From: Polytrichum commune
Taxonomy: Eukaryota > Streptophyta > Polytrichopsida > Polytrichales > Polytrichaceae
Assembly: GCA_950295325.1 (NCBI GenBank)
Contig: OX485808.1
Location: forward strand, 18,808,527 to 18,868,526
Length of the DNA: 60,000 nucleotides
Reading direction: 5' to 3'
The notes under the pieces: model-generated
Told to the model about the DNA's origin: nothing
Seen by the model: the letters and a program-made list of their open reading frames with translations, nothing else
Databases searched by the model: none
Made by a program: the position numbers and the translations under genes
Part shown: positions 21,771 through 32,099 of the stretch, piece after piece
Layout: the number at the start of each line of letters is the position of its first letter
Numbering within the stretch: the stretch's first letter is position 1

Positions 21771-22069
21771 ATAAGGTCCTAGCAACCTTAGAAAACTCTC
21801 GAATGAAGTAGTGGTACTAATTGGCTAGGCCAACAAATGACCTAAGCCCTTTTTGAATCAAGGGCCAATTCTCCTTTTGGATTGCCTTGACATTCTTCAT
21901 GTTTGTCCACCAACTTCCTTTGTCACCACATACCTCAAGAACTCAATCTCTCGTTGAGCAAAGTTATTTTTCACTCCTTGGCGGTAACTTTTTGGGCAAC
22001 ATATTGGTGTATACATCCTTGTATCTTACCAACATCCCACCAATGTGGTTTGGAGGAGGCCCATCTTTC
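21771..22069 (-). pseudogene. RT remnant lacking catalytic core, nested copy
   Basis: Read on the minus strand, the thumb/connection segment and the NFAQREIEF-type segment directly abut the 'YKD(I/V)..NVLPKK' start. This is the same deletion junction as at 16280 and 48930. Confidence 0.65.
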
Positions 22070-22459
22070 CTAGCCTCCCCATACGTTCCTTGGAGTTGCT
22101 CCAATTGAACCACGACCATTATGTTTTCTATTTTTCATTTGGTCCATTAAGACCAAATTCAACTTAGGTCCTCCTACCATAGGAGTCCTTGTGAATTTGA
22201 ACTTCAATTCTTTGCCATTATGACACATCATAATGCACCGCAAGCACACCGACTTGCACCTCACATCTATCATGTGAGTTTCAAAGAAGGCGACCTTCAC
22301 AATGACATGCATTTCATCTATTTCACTTGGTGTGAAATTTTGACAAAAATCCAATGTCCCACATTGAAAGGTTACATGCATCGCGGCCTCCTTTGTCTCA
22401 TGCGGATCGCCCTTTTCAAACCGCACCTTGGTGGGCTTGCCCGCTCTACCAATCGGCAA
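22070..22459 (-). pseudogene. Protease-like remnant, nested copy
   Basis: MHVTFQCGTLDFCQNFTPSEIDEMHVIVKVAFFETHMIDVRCK, then TRTPMVGGPKLNLVLMDQ. It is close to identical to the other two copies. Confidence 0.5.
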
Positions 22460-22619
22460 GCCCCAACTCCCTTATGAGTTTTGGGCTCAAGAAGAAGTGG
22501 TAGGCTCTTTATCAATACATGAGACATTTCTCCCATTCATTTGAGCCTCAAGGTACAAAAGACTTGGCCTCGGCTTAAGGCTACTAGCCTTGGCCACAAT
22601 GCCATCGTCTTACATCCGG

Positions 22620-23256
22620 TTCGCGGCACAAGTATTATTTGGCGGGGTACCTATCTCCCCTCAACGTCCATTGTTGTAACGCACCGCCAAATTGCTTAAT
22701 GGGGTCATCGGCCTTGATGCTCATGGCAATTTTGATGATCCCCGCCACAACCTCAATAAACTTTGGAAATTTGAACTTGGTATTCACCACCCGCTTTTGA
22801 AACCCACCCAAAACGATGCATTTCTTAGAAAGCTCGTTCATCTAAGATGTACTATTCATGCGGGTGTGAAATGCGCGCATATACGCCTTTAGAGGCCCGG
22901 ACGCCTCATTTCCACCAAATTCATTCCAACATCAATACCTTCCAAGCATTTGGAATTGGAATTTCAATCCAACATTAATGCCCTCCAAGGTTTTGGGTGC
23001 TTTCGGTATTCTAGGCCCCAAATGTTTTTTGAGGTTTGCGGGAGCCCTTATCAAAGCACTCCTCCATTTTCGTTACCAAATCCACCCTCATGCCCACCAT
23101 TGTCATTAGAACCAATGGTATGGTTAAATTCCACTTGCACATGATCCTTGTTCCAATTAGAGCCTCACAACCTTTTGGAAACCCCGGCCTCACCATCATA
23201 ACCCGCATTTTTGATACCCATGTTTCCCTCAAAGTGCGAGCTCAAAACTTGGAACC
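22620..23256 (-). pseudogene. gag-like region, nested copy
   Basis: Contains MNELSKKCIVLGGFQKRVVNTKFKFPKFIEVVAGIIKIAMSIKADDPIKQFGG at 22635-22841 and a GSNWNKDHVQVEFNHTIG-type segment nearer 23150. No capsid motif is recognised. Confidence 0.45.
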
Positions 23257-23272
23257 CTGCTCTGATACCAAG

Positions 23273-24248
23273 TGTCGCAACCCTTGCTAGTCCCCCTTGA
23301 CCATCTTGGCAATTTTCATTTCCTAGCAAAGGTTACGAGTGCTAACCCTTCGCATACCGCCATGCTAATGGTTAGCTCCTCTCACCCCGGACCTTATAGT
23401 TCATAGGAGGGGAACCAACCCTCCTACTTTGCTTTCGGGACTCACCCCTTCAATCGGTAACCAATCCTTAGATGTGGACTTCCATCCATGGAAGTCCAAT
23501 CTTATGTTGATCATCGCGTTGCCGGAGCAACACTACAACAACCCGAACCATACTAGGCAACTATGGCCTCACATTAGGCCAATGCCAATGGAGGCCGTGC
23601 CGTTCGGCCTCGGGTGGGTGAGGCCACACCACCTCACCCATATAAGCCTCTAGGACTTTCCACGGGGCCCCTACCCCACCGTCAACCAACCTCTTGTCTC
23701 TCCACCAAGAGTTGGGGCCAAGTGGACATTCTCCCTTAGCCGCTGGGCTAAGAAGCCTCTAGCAGCTTCAGACCATCATAACTTCCTTGTATGATGTCCG
23801 ATGCTAGCAACCAACCACTCCATCTTCATCTACGCTTCACGTAGATGCCGATGGACTCCTCACTTGCCCCATTTGGGCAAGTTATGAGGACGTTATGCCT
23901 CTTTGAACCTTGGCAGTCCCGGGAATCACTCCCAGGCACTGCTGCACCAGGGCGCTGTCCCGGGACAGCGCCCCACTCAAATGGCCATAACTCCTTGCTC
24001 ACACCTCCGATTCAGGTGTTCTGGAGCATTCTAGAATCACCACGCCATTAGCTACGCATAGCTCATGGCCTTACCCTTGTGCATCCTAGTCTCCGTGGGT
24101 GGGAGGCGTTCCCAACGCCCGGGGCCCTCACCCACACTAGGATCACTTGGGCCCTTTCACCAACGGCGCCACAAGTCCCGGGTGTCACTCCGGGGTCCCC
24201 CTTGTGGCCATGGTGTTTCGGGCACTCCTCATGGAGAGGTGCGCGACA
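23273..24248 (-). repeat. 5' LTR of the nested copy
   Basis: 976 bp reversed LTR. The primer site complement GCTCTGATACCA lies immediately to its left (23258-23269). Confidence 0.93.
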
Positions 24249-24460
24249 CAAGGGGGCACATTCAACACTAGAGTTTAACCAAGATGGTGAGGACTTGGCC
24301 AAGGATGGTAAACAAGTCTTGGAGATGACCAAGTTGTTGGTGGAGAAAGCCCGAAGGTGCTACGGAGTGCTAGTAAATGCCGGAAGACGCGAAGTGGAGT
24401 ATGAGGTGGGCCAAAAGGTGTTGTTGAATGTAAACAACTTCACTTAGCCGGAAGGCCTCG
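24249..24460 (+). pseudogene. Outer copy resumes: end of integrase
   Basis: GAHSTLEFNQDGEDLAKDGKQVLEMTKLLVEKARRCYGVLVNAGRREVEYEVGQKVLLNVNNFT followed by TAG, matching the integrase C-terminal end at 51235-51429. Confidence 0.75.
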
Positions 24461-24475
24461 CTCCAAAAGTTCATG

Positions 24476-24870
24476 TCCAAAATTGGAGCTTCGTTTTCCA
24501 TTGTGGAACAAGTGTTCAAGGACATGTATAAGTTGGAATTACCGCCGGACATCAAAGTGCATCCGACATTTCATGTCTCATTACGAAAGTCATTTTAGGA
24601 CGACACCTTGTGGCCCGATCACAAGCAAGTGATTAGGCCACCTCCCGACCTTGTGGAGGTCATTTGGAACATGAGGTAAGAGGGCATCCTCAAGTGTAGG
24701 AAGCCCAAGTGAAAATGAAAGAAAATGTACAAAGGAGTACTTGGTGAAATGGTGAGGATACCATGAGAAAGAAGCCGTTTGGGTGGCGGCAAGAGACATG
24801 ATGAACGCCAAGGAATTGGTAAAGCACTTTGAAGAAACTAAGGCTAGACATTCCAATAAAATGAAGCGTA
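24476..24870 (+). pseudogene. Linker and chromodomain of outer copy
   Basis: KVHPTFHVSLRKSF, then WPDHKQVIRPPPDLVEVIWNMR, a stop, and then, in another frame from about 24732, KEYLVKW-stop-GYHEKEAVWVAARDMMNAKELVKHFEETKA. This is the aromatic-cage strand and C-terminal helix pattern of a chromodomain, as in plant chromoviruses. The TGA after KW is also in the copy at 51732. Confidence 0.7.
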
Positions 24871-25689
24871 GGCATTGATGAGGACATCAATCTCCTTTAG
24901 TGGGGGAGAGACGCTAGTAGCACACTTAGCTTCGAGGCTAATTGCTCCACAACATGAACTTGTTCTTTGGCTTGAGGGAATAAAGTCCAAACTTTAGTGG
25001 TGCAAAGAGAAAAGTACGAGATGAGGTCCTAGTCTTGTACTTGTGCTTGGTTAGTGGAAGAGGGGGAATAGACATGCCAAACTAGGTTGGGTAAGCCGAG
25101 TAATTGGGGCCATGGCTAGGAGGGGCCTTGGATAAAACCAAAAAACTTCTTAGCCGTAGGCTTGTCCGGGCGGGGACAAGGTGATGGCGCGTGCTCATAA
25201 AAGTGCTACCCGCGAGCTAATGAAAGTTGGCGCATGGGAGTCATGAACCCATGTCTCGAAAGAGCAAAGTGGGAACCGAGTCGGGCGGGACTTGGCATCA
25301 CCCCCGTGCGATCGAGGCGTGGCTTAACAATGGAAAGCCATCTCGGAGTTGCAACCGAGACAACTTAGTGGAAGCGTTGAGGTCTCGCCTAGATGTGTCA
25401 CGTTAGGCTAGTGGAGCCTAACGGGGGAGGCCCCAAAGGAGGGGCAACCCAAGTGAGTCCCAAAGTAGGTGGGTCTAGTATAGGTTAGGTCCTTGGAGGA
25501 GTTCCAAGGTCGCTAAGGGACCACCTAGTAACGACACCTTTGGGACTATGCCAAATTTGAAGATGCATTGTGGGGGTCGCGCCCTAAGGTAAACACAATG
25601 CCGCACCATAGAGGATGGCAACTTGAGAATTGGTGTGCCGACTACGAGTATAGTCGATGAGGGCATCGACTCCGTTTGGTGGGGGTGAG
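24871..25689 (+). other. 3' non-coding region of outer copy with polypurine tract
   Basis: TTTAGTGGGGGAGAGACGC near 24896 resembles the polypurine tract that follows the chromodomain in plant Ty3/gypsy elements. About 780 bp of non-coding DNA precede the LTR, and GGTGGGGGTGAG immediately next to the LTR is a second candidate. Confidence 0.5.
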
Positions 25690-26662
25690 TGTCGCGCACC
25701 TCTCCATGAGGAGTGCCCGAAACACCATGGGCACAAGGGGGACCCCGGAGTGACACCCGGGACTTGTGGCGCCGTTGGTGAGAGGGCCCAAGTGATCCTA
25801 GTGTGGGTGAGGGCCCCGGGCGTTGGGAACGCCTCCCACCCACAAAGACTAGGAGGCATGAGGGTGAGGCCATGAGCTATGCGTAGCTCATGGCGTGGTG
25901 ATTCTAGAATGCTCAAGATCACCTCAATCGGACGTGTGAGCTAGGAGTTATGGCCATTTGAGTGGGGCGCTGTCCCGGGACAGCGCCCTGGTACAGCAGT
26001 GCCTGGGAGTGATTCCCGGGACTGCCAAGGTTCAAACAGGCATAACTTCCTCAAGACTTGCCCGAATGGGGCAAGTGAGGAGTCCATCGGCATCTACGTG
26101 AAGCGTAGATGAGGATGGAGTGGTTGGTTGTTATGATCAGACATCATACAAGGAAGTTATGATGGTCTGAAGTTGCTGGGGGGGTTCTAGGCCCAGCAGC
26201 TAAGGGAAAATGTCCACTTGGCCCCAACTCTTGGTAGAGAGACAAGAGGTTGGTTGGCGGTGGGGTAGGGGCTCCGTGTAGAGTCGTAGAGGCTTATATG
26301 GGTGAGGTGGTGTGGCCTCACCCACCCGAGGCCGAACGGCAAGGCCTCCATGGGCTTTGGCCTATTGTGAGGCCATAGTTGCCTAGTATGCTTCGGGTTG
26401 TTGTAGTGTTGCTCCGGCAACGCGATGATCAACATAGGATTGGACTTCCATGGATGGAAGTCCACATTGGGGAAATGGGTTACCGATTAAGGGGTGAGTC
26501 CCGAAAGCAAAGTAGGAGGGTTGGTTCCCTCCTATGAACTATTGGTCCGGGGTAAGAGGAGCTATCCATTAGCATGGTGGAATGCGAATGGTTAGCGCTC
26601 GTAACCTTTGCTAGAAACGAAAATTGGCAAGATTGTTAAGGGACCTAACAAGGGTTGCGACA
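25690..26662 (+). repeat. Outer 3' LTR
   Basis: 973 bp, TGTCGC...GCGACA. It differs from the 5' LTR at, for example, GTGAGAGGG/GTGACAGGG, GAAGCG/GAAACG and AGTTGC/AGCTGC. Confidence 0.95.
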
Positions 26663-27445
26663 AGCGGTCCCCGGCTGCAGTCCTGATCGCCTTCCTAGCA
26701 TCAGAGCCCGGCCAACCTTGGATCTTTAGAGGCTCGAGGGAGACCAAGTTGAAGTGAGCTTGCCCTCGAACCTGACGATCTTCTTCTCCTTTATAAAGTT
26801 GGAGAAGGCACGCGCGGACTGTTCGGGAAGCGCCCGGTTCCTCCCACCCTTCACGAACTTGGACCTGAGGAAGTCGTCTCCCGCCTCCCTCATGAGTGCC
26901 GCCATGGACGCACTGGTGAACTTGTACTCGGCTTTGAATGCCCTCCAGTGCGCCTCGTCAACCTCTCCGTCCACGATGAGCTTCTTCTCGGGCACCAGCT
27001 TGTGCAGCTCTTGGACGATGGTCGTCTTCTTCTTCCTGTTCTCTGTCCGTTCCTTCAAGGTGTAGCATGAAGGGACGAACATCTTAGGCTTCGTGAAGAC
27101 GATCTTCGGGTGAACCCAGCATCTCTTCGCCGTCGGCTGCATGTGGAGGATGTGGGACGCCGCCTTTCCCACCTCTGTCTCCGAGAGACCTTGAAGAGCT
27201 CTGAAGAACTCCCTCACCAGTGGCTTCATTTGCTTGAAGCGCGTAGTCTGGTTGTACAGAGTGCCGGTGTCGGGATCGATGAGGTCTCCTGTCTCGTGTT
27301 TTTCGAAGACAGTCTTCCATTTTGTCCACACGGAGTCGGACGCTGTGATCAAGTAGATTTCTCCTCTTAGCTCGTTATATTTTTTTTGCTTGTGGCTAGC
27401 GTTGTCAATAGAGGAGAATTTATTGATCATCTGGTATTTGAAGTC
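26663..27445 (-). pseudogene. Copy B, exon 2, first fragment
   Basis: The acceptor TGTACAG|GAC opens DFKYQMINKFSSIDNASHKQKKYNELRGEIYLITASDSVW. Then come ETGDLIDPDTGTLYNQ, SETEVGKAASHILHM, RCWVHPKIVFTKPK and RSARAFSNFIKEKKIVRFEG. One base is missing near 26764: the next frame gives QAHFNLVSLEPLKIQGWPG, which copy A confirms. The three fragments plus one base add to 1,332 bp, exactly 444 codons, phase 0. The fragment ends at the LTR target site AGCGG. Confidence 0.7.
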
Positions 27446-27504
27446 CTGTACATGAAGTCAAGAACATATGTTAGAGAACACATCATGAAAAAAATGGAAC
27501 AGCA

Positions 27505-27639
27505 GTTTGGGTCGATCGACCTATACTTTAAATCTGATGAAGACTATAAGACAATCTAAGAGTTTGGGTCGATCGACCCAAACTACAAAACTTGCGAAGA
27601 AAATAAAACAATACAAGAGTTTGGGTCGATCGACCCAAA
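27505..27639. repeat. Palindromes in intron 1 of copy B
   Basis: 27563-27582 and 27620-27639 (both centre AT, perfect) and a degraded copy near 27505-27524. The copy at 27620-27639 starts 3 bp after the GTGAGT donor sequence. Confidence 0.9.
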
Positions 27640-27648
27640 CTTACTCAC

Positions 27649-28998
27649 CTCCCATTTTGGGTTCTTGTCTTTTGCATTCTCCCTTTCCTTGGGAGGCCTG
27701 CCATAGAACTCCCACACATCCCTCGAGGCCATTATATTCCTAATCCAGGATGCTTGATACGCCCTCTTTTTATTCCCCATGTTGAAAAACCTGGAGATGT
27801 CACTGAGGACGGTCTCGTTGTCCGACCAAACCACCAGTGCCTTCCATACCTTCAGCTTCTCATTCTGGTTGTTGGGGTCGTCCCATTCAGTCATCAGCTG
27901 GATTTTTTTGGAGGCCTCGACACTGTGCTGGCCGTCAATCAGCCAGAAATCTCCTTTAGAAATCGCCGGCCACATATCAGCCGTAGGCATTCTTTTTAGC
28001 CCCTGGGGCATCACGACAATTGTCTGCCTGTCGTCCTTGAACTGCCCGCCCAAGATTTGAGCGACCATCCAGTCGACATAGGCATCCTCCTTGGCTCGGA
28101 CACACTTTTCAGGTGGCGCAAGGTGGCATTGTGCAATGTTCACCTCGAACTTGAAGTCCCTGCCCATGAAGAAGCAATGGAGGCATTTCGTCTCAAAATT
28201 GTCGTTGATTTTCTGAATTTCCCCAGCATCAACCTCTTGGCCAGGCTTGGGCATCCGCAACTCTGGCGAAACTGGCTCGGTGGTCATGACTGATGACTCC
28301 CTTGCCCTTTTCGACGGGGTCGTCCGCCGGCTTCCGGACGGGGTCGTCTGCCGGCTTCCTGAAGGAGTTGGCGTCTCGCTGTCAGCCGGAGTCGAGGTAG
28401 TGCTCAGTCTTCTAGAATCTGCCGGAACCGCCAGCGGAATCCTCACAGATTGGGGTCTGGAGGAACCTGCTCCTTCTTCTGTCTTGGCCTTCCGCCTGAC
28501 AGGCTGTTGCGTTTTTGGTTTGCTTTGCAATGCTTTATTCAAAACCGTGATCGCTTGTTTCAGTTTTGTGAACCTGCTAGCGACCTTGGTGTTCGATACA
28601 GTGCCATCTATGAAGATGGTCTCCGGTTTTATGGTCTCCGGGTCAACGCACGTCTCCTTGGCGTATAGGGGGTCGAAAGCCTCGGAGAATTGGTGCATGA
28701 ACATATGCACGTTCTGCACTGCGGAGTTCTCTAGAATAACGTCAACGTGCTCCCCGAGAGCTTGGACGGAAGCAACCTCCCATCCCGTCAGCGTTGCCCA
28801 GGTGTGTTGCTCGTGGGTCCCCACTTTCACCACGAACAAGAGCTTGTACTGGGAGGCTTTCACAACCTGAACGGACCACGCAAGAACGATCCTGTCCTTT
28901 GGGACGTATGAGTCGTCCTGTGGAGTTTCGTACTCCTCCCAAAGGTGGTCTGGGGCGAGCATGAACCACCTCTCTCCAGGTCTCTTTTTAGTGGCCAT
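27649..28998 (-). pseudogene. Copy B, exon 1: ParB/DGQHR-like domain, intact exon
   Basis: Open for 450 codons from ATG at 28998 (MATKKRPGERWFMLAPDHLW) to a GAG|GTGAGT donor, phase 0. A folded N-terminal region (YVPKDRIVLAWSVQVV, VGTHEQHTWATLTGWEVASV, VQNVHMFMHQFSEAFD) is followed by a Ser/Thr/Pro linker with repeated TTPSGSR. The C-terminal domain has LHCFFMGRDFKFEVN, QTIVVMPQGLKRMP, FWLIDGQHSVEASKKI (DGQHS at about residue 355) and SDISRFFNMGNKKRAYQ. The DGQHS motif and following F-x-x-x-N-K pattern suggest a ParB/DGQHR-superfamily fold. The best preserved exon of the family in this window; the gene as a whole is broken downstream. The ATG lies directly after a 3' splice consensus, so a leader exon is likely. 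Confidence 0.6.
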
Positions 28999-29021
28999 CT
29001 GTAAGTCCAGAAACAAAATTG

Positions 29022-29130
29022 TTAGTTTAGGTCGATCGACCCAAAGTTTTTCAACTTGGATTGAACATCAGTGCAAATTGAAGGGTGCTCTACTGGCCAT
29101 CATGAATAGGTTTGGGTCGACCGACCCAAA
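29022..29130. repeat. Palindromes just upstream of copy B
   Basis: A degraded copy near 29024-29043 (TTTAGGTCGATCGACCCAAA) and a perfect copy at 29111-29130 (centre AC). Confidence 0.85.
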
Positions 29131-29390
29131 CCCAAGCCTCGAATAGCCTAATCGTATAAGAATTATTGGTAGAGTTCGGGTCTTAAGAATATGAATATAT
29201 TGAATATTGTGTAGTGGTCAAATTATCCAACAGGAGAGCAATTTTTGGTGACCTTCTAGGGCCGCGCTGGACGTATGTGGACATGCCAACAAATATCAGA
29301 CGATTTCAAATTATAGCCATTTGAATATAATTTCTTGTTGATGGTGGGAAGGATGTTTATTTTGGGATATTGGATTTGTAGGTTGCAGAG

Positions 29391-29511
29391 TTTGGGTCGT
29401 TCGACCCAAACCAGCTGCAGAGTTTCGGTCGAGCGACCCAAACCAGCTGCAGAGTTTCGGTCGAGCGACCCAAACCAACTGCAGAGTTTGGGTCAAGCGA
29501 CCCAAACTAGC
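29391..29511. repeat. Palindrome cluster upstream of copy B
   Basis: 29391-29410 (centre TT, perfect), then three copies about 33-34 bp apart with single arm changes (TTTCGGTCG twice, GGTCAAGCGACC once), with spacers CCAGCTGCAGAG. A decayed relative, GGTTTCGGGCGTCTACCGAAACC, lies near 29553. Confidence 0.88.
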
Positions 29512-29610
29512 TGCCCAGTTAATTCTTTATGGGTTTGGGGTTTTATATAGAGGTTTCGGGCGTCTACCGAAACCGTAGTGTTTCAATATTCACCCATAAT
29601 GTTTTACGCT

Positions 29611-29640
29611 GCATATACAATGCTTATGCATTGTATATGC
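29611..29640. promoter_or_regulatory. Conserved hairpin upstream of copy B
   Basis: Arms GCATATACAATGC and GCATTGTATATGC around TTAT. Same element as 4918-4951 upstream of copy A. Confidence 0.45.
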
Positions 29641-29819
29641 ATGAAGACCCTAAAGGCTAAGAAGCAGGTTATGTTGAGTGAGATAAGTTACCTTGATGCA
29701 AGCTCTGCCAATCTGATGTTGTTTTGCGAATAGGTTTTGCGAATCTGATTCTTAGAATCAGATTACACTTGAACACTCAGATATCACTAACATTCACTAA
29801 AATTCCACTCACTAGATTT

Positions 29820-30330
29820 CACAAACAACTCACACACACTTCAAAACAACAAAAACACTCTGAAATCACTACAAGGGCGCACTTTAAAACAAAAACACAC
29901 TCCTAACCAACAAACACACTCTGAAATCACTCAATGCTCGTATTTTTAAACAAAACAACACTCCTAAACAACAAACACACTATGAAATCATTCCATGCGG
30001 ATGCTTTTACACAAAAACACTACCCTACTACAATCACTCTTAAACCCTTACAAGAAGAAGAGAGAATGAGAGACGGCGAGAAGAATGAGAGAAGAGAGAA
30101 TGAGAGTATGAGAGAATGAGAGAATGAGAGAATGAGTGTAAGTCGAAAGGCGCCGCTTCCAGTCCTAACCAACAAACACACTCTGAAATCACTCAATGCT
30201 TGTATTTTTAAACAAAACAACACTCCTAAACAACATACACACCCTGAAATCACTCAATGCGCATATTTCTACACAAAAACACTTCCCCAACCCGTAAACA
30301 CACTCTACAATCACTCCTAAACCCTTACAA
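29820..30330. repeat. 61-bp tandem repeats with an inner GA-rich tract
   Basis: ACAAACACACTCTGAAATCA recurs at about 61-bp spacing in two blocks (29820-30050 and 30160-30330). The blocks are separated by an AGAGAATGAG-rich stretch at about 30050-30140. Short ORFs here are by-products. Confidence 0.75.
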
Positions 30331-30401
30331 AAAGAAGAGAGAATGAGAGAAGAGGGTTACAAGAATCAGAGAGGTGGAAAGGAATGAGAGAGAGAATGTG
30401 G

Positions 30402-30430
30402 GAAGCGGCGTTAGGCGGAGGCGCCGCTTC
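30402..30430. repeat. GC-rich inverted repeat
   Basis: GAAGCGGCG at 30402-30410 pairs with CGCCGCTTC at 30422-30430. A similar GCGCC-rich piece is near 5670-5715. Confidence 0.5.
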
Positions 30431-30694
30431 ACGACAAGGTGAGAAATGAGGGAGAGAAAGGAGGGAGCTTGGCGCGGAGGGAGTTAAATAGACAAAGCGA
30501 AGGGTCGCCATGGGACCCAATCTGGGCCATGGGAGCGCCCCGAGCCCATCTACGGCTCACAAGCCTCGCGGGCAGCCACCCTGCCATGTGTCAACACCTT
30601 ATTGGTGATGGTGGCTACCCGAGGCTTCTGGGGTGCACACTTGGCGCCTAGCGGCCACCCGGCCTCCTGCCCGCCGAAGCCCAGCCCCGGCCTT

Positions 30695-30720
30695 CTAAGC
30701 CGCTATCTATAGCGGCTTAG
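30695..30720. repeat. Perfect 11-bp-arm hairpin
   Basis: CTAAGCCGCTA and TAGCGGCTTAG around TCTA, at the end of a GC-rich patch. Confidence 0.6.
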
Positions 30721-30729
30721 CCCAAAAAT

Positions 30730-32085
30730 CGAAAAGCAACATAGCCTAAGGTATTGCACAAAATTAACACCATCACCAACTCTGATTTTAATGGTGTTCA
30801 ATTCAATGGTCCCGCGTTGGAATTGCTTACATCATAGAATGAATCCATTATTTGTTTTAGTATTTGAATATTGTAGTCATATGGAGTAAGATGAGAGCGA
30901 TACAAAGTCTAAGAGGAGTATTTCATAAGTATATTGCAATCCTCAAATGCAATTGCACGGTGCAACAATTAAAATATGGTGACAATTTACATGGTCAAGG
31001 GTTTAGACTAAGTGCTCTCTATTGTAATTTCTATAACCCAAGTTCGTAGAAGATAAGGCTCTAGCCTACAATGGATATTACCCACCCAAGTAGCATTAAA
31101 TTCAACATTTATATCAGTACATAGAAGTTGACATTTGAAGTACATGGGAGATACACAAAGATTACAAATTTATCTACTGCAACCCCATGGAGTTCAACAT
31201 CATATGAAGCCATGTAAGCATTAAGCTTGATGTTCGATGATCCCTCCAACCTAAACCCTAAACCCTAAACACCGCAAGCCTTAAATGAATGGCACATAAG
31301 GTTAAATGACAGGGCCTTAGTGCTTGTAGTTTCCAATACAAATGTATATTGTCTTGACAACATCCTAATCATATGTGCTCACGATCATGTCAACCAATAT
31401 TAAGTTATAACAATGTCTGTCTAAAAAGAAGAGTATAATAACTTGATTATAGTATATATGATCTTCATACTAGATTTCAAATGGACTTCATGATAGTTTC
31501 AAACATCCTTGAAAGAGTGAACTAAAAAGTCTTATTCGTGATGGAATTCCCATTAATGCCTTTCACATAGGTTATCCATTGCCACACTTGTATGTTGAAC
31601 AATGGATCAACGTTGTGTGCACACATTACAAACGTCACATGTTCTTTTAAAGCTTTTCTCATTTTATTGTTGCAAATTGAAAGTTGGCCAATTTATTCAA
31701 ATTTGTCATGAGATCAATTCCTTGTTTTCAATGTATAAGTCCTCATGTGAAAGTCTTCATAACGACATAAACTGTAATTGTATTTGGTGGCTTCAGCTAT
31801 ATGAAGTTTCATAATGTTGCCACATATATTGTCAAGATATTATTTGAAATAAACCATAATATTTGAGTCCAAGTAGAGTAATATCCTGGAAGTACATAAT
31901 TTAATTTGTATGCAATGCATCAATGTGAAGTTGTGGAGGATGGGTTCTCAAAATCAGTTATCAAATATCATTTTCTTCCCAATGGTGCATGTCATAGGCA
32001 CATAAAATGAGACAGTCTACCCCCATCAACAATAATTTTAATTTTTTTGACAAATATTGTTATAGGATATTGGAAGATATATTGG
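30730..32085. other. AT-rich intergenic stretch, no gene seen
   Basis: No sustained coding frame and no recognisable transposon ends. CCCTAAACCCTAAAC near 31254 is a short telomere-type run. Confidence 0.5.
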
Positions 32086-32099
32086 AGATCTTTCTTTAT

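Larger units (their letters stand above)
17262..24248 (-). mobile_element. Nested reversed copy of the same LTR family
   Basis: Two reversed LTRs (17262-18234 and 23273-24248) enclose a 5.0-kb internal region with the primer site complement at 23257-23270 beside the right LTR, which is therefore the 5' LTR. Flanks are AAAGG on the left and CAAGG on the right: four of five bases match, but the right flank does not continue the left one. The sequence between, about 1.1 kb in the copy at 50153-51231, is gone. A simple insertion is therefore not enough to explain the junctions. Confidence 0.88.
13719..26662 (+). mobile_element. Composite Ty3/gypsy chromovirus-type LTR element, 12.9 kb, with a nested reversed copy
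   Basis: Flanked by AGCGG at 13714-13718 and 26663-26667. The two outer LTRs are each 973 bp and differ at only a few sites by eye, so the insertion is young. The outer internal region (14692-17261 and 24249-25689) is interrupted by a complete copy in the opposite direction (17262-24248). Compared with the copy at 45711-53646, about 1.1 kb of the outer copy, including the H2C2 region and integrase core, is missing at the nest point. The host target is exon 2 of gene copy B, in antisense. Confidence 0.93.

Noticed and set aside
13719-26662. Intact autonomous retrotransposon
   Set aside because: RT core deleted, RNase H duplicated out of frame, several stops, and integrase core missing from the outer copy.
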